Counted from the stretch's first letter, positions 42,155-50,169 are shown. The stretch is DNA of 64,000 bases from Solirubrobacter deserti (GCF_003344625.1 NZ_QPKJ02000001.1:372001-436000); one strand, 5' to 3'. A program made the numbers and translations. The notes: a model not told the origin generated them from the letters alone.

Positions 42155-42932
42155 AAAGGCGCTGGTAGCGGCGCACGCTCAGCGGCACGAAGATCGCCGT
42201 CAGCAGCGCCGCCCAGGCGAGCGAGGCGAGCACCGGGTGCTGGAGCGGCCACACGTCCGGCACGTCGCCGGTGGGCGAGCCGAACAGCTCGCGGCACGCG
42301 GTCGCCAGCGCGGTGAGCGGGTTCCACTCCGCGACCTGGCGCAGCCCGTCCGGCAGGCCCTCGACGGGCACGAAGATCCCGGACAGGAACATCAGCGGGA
42401 AGATGATGCTGAGCGCGATCCCGTCCGCTCCGTCCGGGTCGCGCACCATCAGGCCGATCCAGACGCCGACCCAGGTCACGCCGAACGCGGTCACGATCAG
42501 CAGCGCGAACGCGGCCAGCGTCTCGAGGATGGTGCCGTGCGGCGCCCAGCCGACGATCAAGCCGCAGATGACGACCACCACCAGCCCGGCGCACAGTTCC
42601 ACCAGCTCGGCGATGGTGCGGCCCGCGATCACCGATGCGCGGGCGATCGGCAGCGCGCGTAGGCGATCCATCAGCCCGCTGCGGATGTCCGACGCGACGC
42701 CGACCGAGATTCCCGGGATCGTCCCGATCATCGACTGGGCGAAGATGCCGGACACCAGGTAGTCGTGATAGTCGCCGCCGCCCGGGACGGCGATCGCGGA
42801 CCCGAAGACGTAGGCGAACAGCAGCACGAACACGATCGGCATCAGCAGCCCGCCGAACAGCTTCTCGGGGATGCGCGGGATGTGGCGCAGGCTGCGGCCG
42901 GCGAGCAGCCGGATCTCCAGGACCGTGTTCAT
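42153..42932 (-). CDS. ABC-2 type multidrug transporter permease
   Basis: A 259-residue membrane protein with six helices and the ABC-2 permease pattern: LLAGRSLRHIPRIPEKLFGG, PIVFVLLFAYVFGSAI, YLVSGIFAQSMIGTIPGISV, DIRSGLMDRLRALPIARASV and PLMFLSGIFVPVEGLPDGLR. It resembles DrrB, the permease of daunorubicin-type drug exporters. It overlaps the ATPase gene by four bases and forms a transporter with it. Confidence 0.9.
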   Translation of the reverse strand: MNTVLEIRLLAGRSLRHIPRIPEKLFGGLLMPIVFVLLFAYVFGSAIAVPGGGDYHDYLVSGIFAQSMIGTIPGISVGVASDIRSGLMDRLRALPIARASVIAGRTIAELVELCAGLVVVVICGLIVGWAPHGTILETLAAFALLIVTAFGVTWVGVWIGLMVRDPDGADGIALSIIFPLMFLSGIFVPVEGLPDGLRQVAEWNPLTALATACRELFGSPTGDVPDVWPLQHPVLASLAWAALLTAIFVPLSVRRYQRL

Positions 42933-43825
42933 GTGAGCGCGAAGAACGCCTCGTCGAGGGTGGGTTGGGCGAGCGACGCCTCTTCGACGTCGAGGTCGTC
43001 GAGCGCGTCGAGGATCCGGCGCAGGTCGTCCGGTCCGTTCGGCGCGGCGACCGACACCCGCCGCGCGCGGGGATCGACCTCGGCGTCCAGCCGTCGTGCG
43101 GCCTCCTCGAACGCGTCCAACGTGATGTGCACGCGGCGTTCACCGACGCGCCGCTTGAGCTCGGCCGGCGTGCCCTCGGCCACGGTTCGCCCGCCGCTCA
43201 GCACGACGATCCGGTCCGCGAGCCGGTCGGCCTCCTCCAGGTACTGGGTGGTGAGGATGAGCGCCGCGCCTTCGGTCACGAGGTCGGCGATCGCGCCCCA
43301 CATGTCGGCGCGGGCGGCCGGGTCGAGCCCGGTCGTGGGCTCGTCGAGGAAGACGACCGGACGGCGGACGACCAGGCAGGCCGCGAGGTCCAACCGGCGC
43401 CGCATCCCGCCGGAGTAGGTGCCGAGCAGCCGGCCGGCCGCGTCGGCGAGGCCGAAGCGCTCCAGCAGTTGCTCCGTCCGTGCCGCGGCGTCCGCCTTCG
43501 ACAGCCGCTGCAGACGCCCGAGCAGCATCAGGTTCTCGCGCCCGGTCAGCCGCTCGTCGAGCGACGCGTCCTGCCCGGCGACCGCGATCTGCTCGCGCAC
43601 GGCGGCGGGCGCGCGGGCCACGTCGTGGCCGGCCACCTCGGCCCGACCCGCGGTGGGCTCGAGCAGCGTCGTAAGGATCCGCACGGCGGTCGTCTTGCCG
43701 GCGCCGTTGTGGCCGAGCAGGCCGAGGACGGTCCCGGGCGCCACTTCGAGGTCGAGGTCGCGGAGCGCGTCGGTCTCGCTGAACCGGCGGCCGAGCGCAT
43801 CCGTTCGTACGGCGTACGAATTCAT
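42929..43825 (-). CDS. ABC transporter ATP-binding protein (DrrA-like)
   Basis: A 298-residue ATPase. Walker A is GLLGHNGAGKTTAVRILTTL (about residues 36-55), the signature motif is TYSGGMRRRLDLAACL, Walker B is PVVFLDEPTTGLDP, and the H-loop is in LILTTQYLEEADRLADRIVV. The C-terminal ~80 residues match the DrrA-type extension. The ATG at 43825 is chosen because TACCGT lies seven bases before it on the minus strand; an in-frame start at 43861 would cross the operators into tetR. Probable drug or lipid exporter with the adjacent permease, repressed by the divergent TetR protein. Confidence 0.9.
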   Translation of the reverse strand: MNSYAVRTDALGRRFSETDALRDLDLEVAPGTVLGLLGHNGAGKTTAVRILTTLLEPTAGRAEVAGHDVARAPAAVREQIAVAGQDASLDERLTGRENLMLLGRLQRLSKADAAARTEQLLERFGLADAAGRLLGTYSGGMRRRLDLAACLVVRRPVVFLDEPTTGLDPAARADMWGAIADLVTEGAALILTTQYLEEADRLADRIVVLSGGRTVAEGTPAELKRRVGERRVHITLDAFEEAARRLDAEVDPRARRVSVAAPNGPDDLRRILDALDDLDVEEASLAQPTLDEAFFALT

Positions 43826-43855
43826 ACGGCGTACGGTAGGAGTACGCTGTACGAA
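43804..43855. promoter_or_regulatory. Triple palindromic operator between the ABC exporter and tetR
   Basis: Three tandem sites with the form TAC-N3-GTA have centres 17 and 18 bp apart. They are TTCGTAC-GGC-GTACGAA (43804-43820, perfect), TTCATAC-GGC-GTACGGT (43821-43837) and GGAGTAC-GCT-GTACGAA (43839-43855). Site 2 covers the -10 (TACCGT, 43833-43838) and start of the ATPase gene; site 3 covers the -10 (TACGCT, 43843-43848) and start of tetR. Binding by the TetR protein would shut both genes. Confidence 0.75.
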
Positions 43856-44532
43856 TGTCAAGCCTCCCGCCGATCTGGGCTCGCGACGAGCCGAAGGGCC
43901 GCGGCCGGCAGTCGCCGCTCTCGCGGGCCGGGATCGTGCGGGTCGCGATCGAGGTCGCGGACGCCGAAGGCATCGAGGCGGTCTCGATGCGGCGGCTCGC
44001 GCGTGAGCTGCAGGCGGGCGCGATGTCGCTCTACCACTACTTCGAGAACCGCGACGAGCTGCTCGAGCTGATGGTGGACACGGTCGCGGGGGAGATGGTC
44101 GTGCCGGCGCTGCCGAAGAGCTGGCGGCCGGCGCTGGAGGCGGTCGCGCGCCGCAGCCGGGGGATGTTCCACCAGCATCCGTGGGTGCTGCCGATCCTGC
44201 AGGGCGTGCCGACGGTCACGCCCAACCTGCTGCGTCACATCGAGCAGTCGGCGCGGTCGGTCGCCGCGCTGGAGGGCGTTCGCCCGGAGCTGCTCTCGAA
44301 CATCGTCAACGCCGTCGACGACTACACGATCGGCTTCACGCTGCGCGAGCTGGACATGCAGGACCGGCGCGAGCGGCGCAGCTGGGACGACCCAAACGTC
44401 CGCTACCTGCTCGAGAGCGGCGAGTTCCCGCTCGTGGCCGAGTTCGTGGCGAGCGACTCGCCGCTGCCCGCGCCGGACTTCGAGCTCGGGCTCAAGTGGC
44501 TGCTGGACGGGTTCGAGGCCGAAATAGACTGA
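43855..44532 (+). CDS. TetR-family transcriptional repressor
   Basis: A 225-residue regulator. The N-terminal helix-turn-helix (about residues 20-70) has GIVRVAIEVADAEGIEAVSM, RRLARELQAGAMSLYHYFEN and RDELLELMVD; the C-terminal domain resembles the TetR_C ligand-binding type (HPWVLPILQGVPTVTPNLLR). It is divergent from the ABC exporter with only 29 bp between start codons, fully occupied by three palindromes. It is thus very likely the repressor of the exporter and of itself. The ligand is unknown. Confidence 0.9.
   Translation: MSSLPPIWARDEPKGRGRQSPLSRAGIVRVAIEVADAEGIEAVSMRRLARELQAGAMSLYHYFENRDELLELMVDTVAGEMVVPALPKSWRPALEAVARRSRGMFHQHPWVLPILQGVPTVTPNLLRHIEQSARSVAALEGVRPELLSNIVNAVDDYTIGFTLRELDMQDRRERRSWDDPNVRYLLESGEFPLVAEFVASDSPLPAPDFELGLKWLLDGFEAEID
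44525..44530 (+). promoter_or_regulatory. -10 element TAGACT before hisC
   Basis: TAGACT overlaps the tetR stop and lies exactly seven bases before the hisC ATG at 44538. Probable leaderless transcript. Confidence 0.5.
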
Positions 44533-44537
44533 GGCGC

Positions 44538-45617
44538 ATGGCGATCGAGTACGGCGAGAAAGTTCGGCGCATCCCGGTCTATCCGGCGGCCGAGGGCTAC
44601 GGGTACGAAGGGCCGGTCGCCAAGATGGCGTCCAACGAGTCGCCCTATCCGCCGCTTCCGCAGGTGATCGAGGCGGCGTCCAAGGCGCTCGCCGGCATCA
44701 ACCGCTATCCGGACCCGACGAACGCGGCGTTGCGGCGCAAGCTGTCGGACCTGACCGGCGTCCCCGCGCAGCGGATTGCGATCGGCAACGGCTCCTGCGA
44801 CATCCTGCTCGCGGCCGGCGACGCGCTGCTCGAGCCCGGCGCGGAGCTGGTGTACGCGTGGCCGTCCTTCTCCGTCTACCCGCACCTGGCGGCCGCTTCC
44901 GGCGCACGGGCGATCGAGGTCCCGCTCGACTCCAGCCACTACCACCAGCTCGACAAGATGGCCGAGGAGATCACGGCCGCCACGCGGCTGGTGATCGTCT
45001 GCAACCCGAACAACCCGACCTCGACGGCGCTGCCCCTGGACGAGATCGAGGCCTTCATCAACCAGGTCCCGCGCAACGTCGCGGTGATCCTCGACGAGGC
45101 CTACATCGAGTTCAACGTCCTGCAGGACCCGGACGACTCCGTGCAGCTGCTCGACAAGCACCCGAACCTGATCCTGCTGCGCACGTTCAGCAAGATCTAC
45201 GGCCTGTGCGGGCTGCGGGTCGGCTACGCGCTGTGCGGGGCGGAGTCGTTCCGGACGGCGGTGGATCAGGTGCGCCAGCCGTTCTTCTGCAACGCGGCCG
45301 CGCAGGCCGCGGCGGTCGAGGCGCTGAACCACCAGGACGAGGTGACGCGCCGCGTCGAGCGCAACCTCGCCAAGCGGATCGGGCTCGAGGACGGGCTGCG
45401 CGCCCTGGGGATCGAGCCGGCGCAGTCGCAGGCGAACTTCGTCTGGTTCGACCTGCCGGAGACGGCGTCCGAGGCCGACGTGCTGCGCGGGCTGTCGATG
45501 ACCGGCGTGCTCGTGCGCTCCGGTGAGGCGCTCGGCCGCGAGGGTGCGCTGCGCGTCACCGTGGGCAACCAGGCCGAGAACGAGCGTTTCCTGGAAGCGC
45601 TCGCTCCGCTGCTGTAA
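44538..45617 (+). CDS. hisC: Class I/II aminotransferase, HisC/aromatic type
   Basis: A 359-residue PLP-dependent fold-type I aminotransferase. It shows KMASNESPYPPLPQVIEAAS, INRYPDPTNAALRRKLSDL, IGNGSCDILLAAGDALLEPG, VCNPNNPTSTALPLDEIEAF and the PLP lysine in LLRTFSKIYGLCGLRVGYAL (about residue 220). The family covers histidinol-phosphate aminotransferases and aromatic aminotransferases. Its place before aroF, tyrA and aroA argues for an aromatic role (phenylpyruvate or hydroxyphenylpyruvate), possibly besides histidine synthesis. Sequence alone does not decide. Confidence 0.9.
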   Translation: MAIEYGEKVRRIPVYPAAEGYGYEGPVAKMASNESPYPPLPQVIEAASKALAGINRYPDPTNAALRRKLSDLTGVPAQRIAIGNGSCDILLAAGDALLEPGAELVYAWPSFSVYPHLAAASGARAIEVPLDSSHYHQLDKMAEEITAATRLVIVCNPNNPTSTALPLDEIEAFINQVPRNVAVILDEAYIEFNVLQDPDDSVQLLDKHPNLILLRTFSKIYGLCGLRVGYALCGAESFRTAVDQVRQPFFCNAAAQAAAVEALNHQDEVTRRVERNLAKRIGLEDGLRALGIEPAQSQANFVWFDLPETASEADVLRGLSMTGVLVRSGEALGREGALRVTVGNQAENERFLEALAPLL

Positions 45618-45620
45618 GGT
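45615..45620 (+). promoter_or_regulatory. -10 element TAAGGT before the aroF leader peptide
   Basis: TAAGGT overlaps the hisC stop and lies 11 bases before the leader peptide ATG at 45632, implying an RNA that begins only a few bases before that codon. Confidence 0.45.
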
Positions 45621-45631
45621 CCGCCGTGCTT

Positions 45632-45706
45632 ATGACGACGTCTGCCGCACAGAAGCTCCACGCGCAGGCGTCCGCGTACCCCTATTACGGCTGGCGATTT
45701 AGTTAG
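45632..45706 (+). CDS. Aromatic leader peptide of aroF
   Basis: A 24-codon frame (MTTSAAQKLHAQASA, then YPYYGWRFS, stop TAG) lies between hisC and aroF. Five of the last nine residues are aromatic: Tyr16, Tyr18, Tyr19, Trp21, Phe23. Several of these end codons (TAT, CGA, TTT, AGT) are AT-rich and rare in this GC-rich sequence, which would favour ribosome stalling. The stop codon touches the first arm of an 11-bp RNA stem. Placement upstream of the first enzyme of the aromatic pathway strongly suggests a transcription- or translation-attenuation leader. Confidence 0.8.
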   Translation: MTTSAAQKLHAQASAYPYYGWRFS

Positions 45707-45770
45707 GCGCTCGGCCGGCGACGCACCGTCTCCGTCCGCATCCTGGGCCTGAGGGCCGAGCGCCGGAGAC
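45706..45770 (+). promoter_or_regulatory. Competing RNA stems of the aroF attenuator
   Basis: Stem A pairs GGCGCTCGGCC (45706-45716) with GGCCGAGCGCC (45754-45764), 11 bp perfect. Stem B pairs GTCTCCG (45728-45734) with CGGAGAC (45764-45770), 7 bp perfect, and encloses the right arm of A; they share base 45764 and cannot both form as ordinary hairpins. A ribosome stalled on the aromatic codons would cover the left arm of A. T-rich tracts follow at 45787-45801. Which form permits expression cannot be settled by eye. Confidence 0.65.
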
Positions 45771-45823
45771 TCCACTCGCCGTACGTCTTTGCCAGCCTTT
45801 TCAGTCCAGGGAGTACCAGTCAG

Positions 45824-46852
45824 ATGATGATCGTCATGCAGCCGGGCGCCACCGAGTCCGACATCGAGTCCGTCGTCGAGCGCATCGAGAGCTGCGGCGC
45901 CCGCGCCCACCTCTCGCGCGGCGAGGAGGTCACCGTGATCGGCGCGATCGGTGACCGCGAGCACGTGCAGCGGCTCGGCCTCGAGGGCCACGCGGGCGTG
46001 CAGCAGGTCGTGCCGATCCTGCGGCCGTACAAGCTCTCGTCCAACCAGTTCAAGTCGGGCGAGCGCTCCGTCATCGAGATCGACGGCCGGCGCATCGGCG
46101 GCGAGCACTTCTCGATGATCGCCGGGCCGTGCACGGTCGAGTCGCGCGACCAGGTGCTCTCCACGGCGGAGACGGTCGCCGCGGCGGGCGCGTCGATGTT
46201 CCGCGGCGGCGCGTACAAGCCGCGTTCATCGCCGTACTCGTTCCAGGGCCTGGGCCAGGAGGGTCTGCGCCTGCTGGCGGAAGCCAAGGAGCGAACGGGC
46301 TTGCCGATCGTCACCGAGTTGATGGACGCACGTGACGTCGAGCCGATCCTGGAAGTGGCGGACGTGATCCAGGTCGGCGCGCGCAACATGCAGAACTACC
46401 CGCTGCTGGCCGAGATCGGCCGCACGGGGCGGCCCGTGCTGATCAAGCGCGGCTTGTCCTCCACGCTCGAAGAGCTGCTGATGGCCGCCGAGTACGTGCT
46501 CAAGGAGGGAAACCCGAACGTGATGCTGTGCGAGCGCGGCATCCGCACGTTCGAGACCGCCTACCGCTTCACGCTCGACATCATGGCCATCCCGATGCTC
46601 AAGGAGCTCTCGCACCTGCCCGTGATCGTCGACCCGTCGCACGCGCCCGGGCGCCGCGACATGGTCCTGCCGCTGTCGCTGGCCGCCGCCGCGGCGGGCG
46701 CGGACGGCATCATCGTCGAGGTGCACCCGAACCCCGAAGAGGCGATCTGCGACGGCCCGCAGCAGATCTACGCCGAGGAGTTCGCCGCCTACCTCGAGCA
46801 GGTCGAGCGCGCGGCCGCTGTCGCCGGCAAGGTCCTGAGCGCCGCGGCGTGA
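45824..46852 (+). CDS. aroF: 3-deoxy-7-phosphoheptulonate (DAHP) synthase, type I-beta
   Basis: A 342-residue first enzyme of the shikimate pathway, condensing phosphoenolpyruvate and erythrose 4-phosphate. The N-terminal ferredoxin-like regulatory domain (residues 1-65, MIVMQPGATESDIESVVERI) is the kind that confers feedback control in some relatives. The catalytic barrel has FSMIAGPCTVESRDQVLSTA, FRGGAYKPRSSPYSFQGLGQ, VIQVGARNMQNYPLL, RPVLIKRGLSSTLEELLMAA and VIVDPSHAPGRRDMV. Ribosome binding site AGGGAG is ten bases upstream. It is the gene most directly controlled by the leader peptide, and it overlaps tyrA (GTGA). Confidence 0.95.
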   Translation: MMIVMQPGATESDIESVVERIESCGARAHLSRGEEVTVIGAIGDREHVQRLGLEGHAGVQQVVPILRPYKLSSNQFKSGERSVIEIDGRRIGGEHFSMIAGPCTVESRDQVLSTAETVAAAGASMFRGGAYKPRSSPYSFQGLGQEGLRLLAEAKERTGLPIVTELMDARDVEPILEVADVIQVGARNMQNYPLLAEIGRTGRPVLIKRGLSSTLEELLMAAEYVLKEGNPNVMLCERGIRTFETAYRFTLDIMAIPMLKELSHLPVIVDPSHAPGRRDMVLPLSLAAAAAGADGIIVEVHPNPEEAICDGPQQIYAEEFAAYLEQVERAAAVAGKVLSAAA

Positions 46853-47910
46853 AGGTCGCCGTCGTCGGTGTCGGGCTGATCGGCGGTTCGATCGGCCTTG
46901 CGGCTCGCCAGCGTCTGGGGGCGCACGTGGTGGGCTGGGACCCGTCGGCGGGTGCGTTGGAAGCGGCGGTCGCGCGCGGCGCGATCGTCGAGGCGTGCGC
47001 TTCGTTGGTGGACGCGGTCGGGGACGCCGACTTCGCGTTCGTGGCCGCGCCCGTGCACGTGCTGGCGGGCGTGGTCAGCGAGGTGCTGGCGGTGGCCGGG
47101 CCGCAGTGCGTGGTGACCGATGTCGGCTCGGTCAAGCGCGCGGTCGCGGGCGCTGTCTCCAATCCGCGCTTCATCGGCGGGCATCCGCTGGCGGGCGCGG
47201 AGACAGCGGGCGTCGAGCACGCGCGCGCGGACCTGTTCACCGACGCGACGTGGTACCTGACGCCGACGCCGAACACCGAGGGCAGCGCGTTCGAGCGCCT
47301 GCACCGGCTGATCACGCGCATCGGGGCGTGGCCGACCGCGGTCGAGCCCGAGACGCACGACGTGATCATGGCCTCGGTGTCCCATCTCCCGCACGTGCTG
47401 GCCAACGTGCTGGTGGCGCAGGCGGCGCGCGTGCTGGGGGAGGAGCGCCTGCCCGCCACGGGGCCGTCGTTCCGGGACGTTACGCGTGTCGCGGGCGCGA
47501 ACTCCGTCGTGTGGGGTGGGATCTACGCCGCCAACGCCGACGCGCTCGTGGCCGCGATCGACGACCTCGTCGCTCGCCTGTCCCACGCGCGTGACATGCT
47601 CGCGGCCGGCGACGCGGCCGGCATCGCCGAGTGGAACGACGGCGCGCGCGATGACCGCCGGCGCCTGCTGGAGGCCGGCCTGGCCGGCGGCGAGGTCCAC
47701 GAGCTGCGCGTGCTGGTCCCCAACCGCCCCGGGATCGTGGCGGAGATCGCGCTGGCCCTGGGACGCGAGACGATCGACATCGTGGACATGGGCCTGTATC
47801 CCTCGTCCGGCTCCCACGGCACGGTCGCGCTGTGGATTCGCGGCGCCGTCGTGGCGCAGCAGGCCGAACGACTTGTCCGAGAACTTGGGTTGGAGGTTGT
47901 GAGAGCGTGA
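46849..47910 (+). CDS. tyrA: Prephenate dehydrogenase with C-terminal ACT domain
   Basis: A 353-residue NAD-dependent enzyme converting prephenate to 4-hydroxyphenylpyruvate. The Rossmann motif VAVVGVGLIGGSIGLAAR starts at residue 3. FIGGHPLAGAETAGVEHARA, the ETHDVIMASVSHLPHVLANV segment and FRDVTRVAGANSVVWGGIYA are family landmarks. The C-terminal ~70 residues (HELRVLVPNRPGIVAEIALA onward) form an ACT domain, suggesting tyrosine feedback. GTG start at 46849 overlaps aroF; its end overlaps aroA. Confidence 0.93.
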   Translation: MKVAVVGVGLIGGSIGLAARQRLGAHVVGWDPSAGALEAAVARGAIVEACASLVDAVGDADFAFVAAPVHVLAGVVSEVLAVAGPQCVVTDVGSVKRAVAGAVSNPRFIGGHPLAGAETAGVEHARADLFTDATWYLTPTPNTEGSAFERLHRLITRIGAWPTAVEPETHDVIMASVSHLPHVLANVLVAQAARVLGEERLPATGPSFRDVTRVAGANSVVWGGIYAANADALVAAIDDLVARLSHARDMLAAGDAAGIAEWNDGARDDRRRLLEAGLAGGEVHELRVLVPNRPGIVAEIALALGRETIDIVDMGLYPSSGSHGTVALWIRGAVVAQQAERLVRELGLEVVRA

Positions 47911-49193
47911 GGTTCGATCCGTCTGGTCCGTTGAAGGGCACACTGCGTGCGCCCGGCGACAAGTCCATGTCGCACCGTGCCGCGCTGTTCGGGGCGATGA
48001 GCGCTGATCCGGTGCACGTGACCGGCTACCTCGACGCGGCCGACACCCGGTCCACTCTGGCTGCCGTGCACGCGTTGGGCGCGCTCGTCGAGGACGGCTC
48101 GCCGGGGACGCTGACGATCCGTGGCCCGGGCCTACGCGCCGCGGGCGAGGCGTCGATCGACGTGGGCAACGCGGGTACGCTGATGCGGCTGCTGCCCGGC
48201 TGGCTCGCGGGGCAGGACGGCGGCACGTGGACGTTCGACGGCGACGAGTCGATCCGCCGCCGGCCCGTCGACCGGATCGCGCGGCCGCTGCGTGAGATGG
48301 GCGCACGGATCGATGCCGTGGACGACCGCCTGCCGCCGTTCACCGTGCACGGCTCGCCGCTGCACGGCATCGAGTACGCGCTGCCGGTGGCGAGCGCGCA
48401 GATCAAGTCGTGCGTGCTGATGGCGGGCCTGCTCGCGTCCGGCACCACCACGATCGTCGAGCCCGAGCCCTCCCGGGACCACACCGAGCGCCTGCTCGCC
48501 CGCTCGGGCGTGAAGATCGCGCGCGACGGCGACCGCATCTCGCTCACCCAGCACGACGAGCTCGAGCTCGGCTCCATTCACGTGCCCGGCGACCCCTCGT
48601 CCGCCGCCTTCCACATCGCGGCCGCCGTGCTGGTGAAGGGCTCGCGGATCGTGATCACGGACATGAGCGCGAACTGGACCCGCGTGGGTTTCGTCCGGAT
48701 CGTCGAGCGCATGGGCGGCGTGGTCGTCGGCGACCTCGAGTCCCCCGACGCGTCGACGATCCGCCCGGACGAGCCGGTCACCGAGCTCGATGTCACCTCC
48801 GGTCCGCTGGTCGGCACCGTCGTCGAACCGCACGAGGTCCCGCTCGCGATCGACGAGCTGCCGCTGGTGGCGCTGCTGGGCTGCTTCGCCGAGGGCGAGA
48901 CCGTCGTCACCGGCGCGGCCGAGCTGCGTGTCAAGGAATCGGACCGGATCGCCACCGTCGTCGACGGCCTGCGCGGCCTCGGCGCCTCGATCGAAGCTAC
49001 CGACGACGGCTTCGTGGTCCAGGGCACCGGCGGCCTGCGCGGCGGCACGATCTCCTCGCACGGCGACCACCGCCTGGCGATGCTCGGCGCGGTCGCGGGC
49101 CTGGCGAGCCGCGAGGGCGTCACGGTCGACGGCATGGAAGCGGCCGCGGTCTCGTATCCGGGCTTTGAGCGCGATCTTGGCTTACTTTTGTAA
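47907..49193 (+). CDS. aroA: 3-phosphoshikimate 1-carboxyvinyltransferase (EPSP synthase)
   Basis: A 428-residue EPSP synthase. Landmarks are GTLRAPGDKSMSHRAALFGA at the start, IDVGNAGTLMRLLPGWLAGQ, FDGDESIRRRPVDRIARPL, LPVASAQIKSCVLMAGLLAS, VPGDPSSAAFHIAAA, and TGAAELRVKESDRIATVVDG near the end. These cover both pseudo-symmetric domains and the phosphoenolpyruvate-binding Arg/Lys residues. In NAGTLMR the usual Gly-Thr residues next to the glyphosate site are present. It is the last gene of the overlapping aroF-tyrA-aroA unit. Confidence 0.95.
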   Translation: MRFDPSGPLKGTLRAPGDKSMSHRAALFGAMSADPVHVTGYLDAADTRSTLAAVHALGALVEDGSPGTLTIRGPGLRAAGEASIDVGNAGTLMRLLPGWLAGQDGGTWTFDGDESIRRRPVDRIARPLREMGARIDAVDDRLPPFTVHGSPLHGIEYALPVASAQIKSCVLMAGLLASGTTTIVEPEPSRDHTERLLARSGVKIARDGDRISLTQHDELELGSIHVPGDPSSAAFHIAAAVLVKGSRIVITDMSANWTRVGFVRIVERMGGVVVGDLESPDASTIRPDEPVTELDVTSGPLVGTVVEPHEVPLAIDELPLVALLGCFAEGETVVTGAAELRVKESDRIATVVDGLRGLGASIEATDDGFVVQGTGGLRGGTISSHGDHRLAMLGAVAGLASREGVTVDGMEAAAVSYPGFERDLGLLL

Positions 49194-49214
49194 CGGTTAC
49201 GCGTAGATCCGCGC

Positions 49215-50132
49215 GTGCCCCTCGCGCATGATCACGGGGTGGTCGACCTAACTCGCGAAATCCGCGACTTTCGTCGACCACCCGAGGTCGAAATCGCGCG
49301 GGTGGCGGCGCGGCAGCACGGGCTGGTGACCGTTGCGCAGCTGGGCGCGGCCGGGTTGGACAAGGACGCGATCGCGCGGCGAGTGCGCTCTGGGCGGCTC
49401 CATCGCCTGCGCCGGGGTGTGTACGCGGTGGGGCACACCGCGCTCTCGCGTGAGGCGCAGTTTCTCGCGGCGGTCCTGACGGCGGGCGAGGGGGCGGCGC
49501 TCAGCGGCCTGGCGTGCGCTGAGCTCTACGAGGTCCGGCGTTGGCGCGCCCCCTGTATCGATGTCGTTGCCCCGAAGGAACGCCGCGTCCGCACCAACGC
49601 GCGCATTCACAAGGCCAGGCTGCACCGGGACGACGTCACGGTCCACAAGGGCATCCCGTGCACGACGATCGCCCGCCTCGTCGTCGATCTCACCGATCAG
49701 ATCACCTCGTGGGAGATCGCGAACGTCATTCACGAGGCCGCGTTCCGCGGCCTGTTCCGGCTCGAGGACACGTGTGCGGCGATCGAGCGCGGACGGGGGC
49801 GGAAGACGAGCGTCGCGAAGAAGGCCGTCCAACTCCACCTCGACGGCAGCGCCGGCGTCCGCTCCCGCGGCGAGCTCCGCTTCCTGATCGCGCTCGAACG
49901 CGACGGCCTCCCCGAGCCGCGCCTCAACACCGACCTCAACGGCCACGAGGTGGACTTCCACTGGCCGGCCCTCAAGCTCGCGATCGAGTTCGACGGCCCG
50001 CACCACGCCCGCACGCGCACGCAGCGCCAGGACGAACGGAAAGCCGAGGCGTGGCGATCCGCCGGCTACGAGCTCCTGCGGTTCGCACCCGAACACGTCG
50101 GCGCGGCCCTTCGGGCGGTAACCATGAGGTAA
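49215..50132 (+). CDS. AbiEi-type antitoxin domain fused to a DUF559 nuclease-like domain
   Basis: Up to 305 residues. The N-terminal part (from about residue 27, IARVAARQHGLVTVAQLGAA to RRLRRGVYAVGHTA-like LRRGVYAVGHTA) is the winged-helix AbiEi antitoxin domain. A middle region (GIPCTTIARLVVDLTDQ) is typical of these proteins. The C-terminus (about 225-300, GHEVDFHWPALKLAIEFDGP and YELLRFAPEHV) is a DUF559/Vsr-like PD-(D/E)XK fold with plausible acidic residues. No AbiEii toxin is adjacent, so this looks like the common orphan actinobacterial form of unknown role. Start is uncertain: GTG at 49215, 49239 or 49302; an 11-bp inverted repeat covers 49237-49283. Confidence 0.82.
   Translation: MPLAHDHGVVDLTREIRDFRRPPEVEIARVAARQHGLVTVAQLGAAGLDKDAIARRVRSGRLHRLRRGVYAVGHTALSREAQFLAAVLTAGEGAALSGLACAELYEVRRWRAPCIDVVAPKERRVRTNARIHKARLHRDDVTVHKGIPCTTIARLVVDLTDQITSWEIANVIHEAAFRGLFRLEDTCAAIERGRGRKTSVAKKAVQLHLDGSAGVRSRGELRFLIALERDGLPEPRLNTDLNGHEVDFHWPALKLAIEFDGPHHARTRTQRQDERKAEAWRSAGYELLRFAPEHVGAALRAVTMR
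49237..49283. promoter_or_regulatory. Nested inverted repeats at the start of the AbiEi-like gene
   Basis: GGGTGGTCGAC (49237-49247) and GTCGACCACCC (49273-49283) are exact complements. Inside the loop TCGCG (49253-49257) pairs with CGCGA (49263-49267). AbiEi antitoxins are known to bind inverted repeats in their own promoters, so this could be the autoregulatory operator if translation starts at the GTG at 49302. Confidence 0.45.
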
Positions 50133-50169
50133 CCGGAACCCCGCGATATGCAGGCACTCTGCGCGGTGC

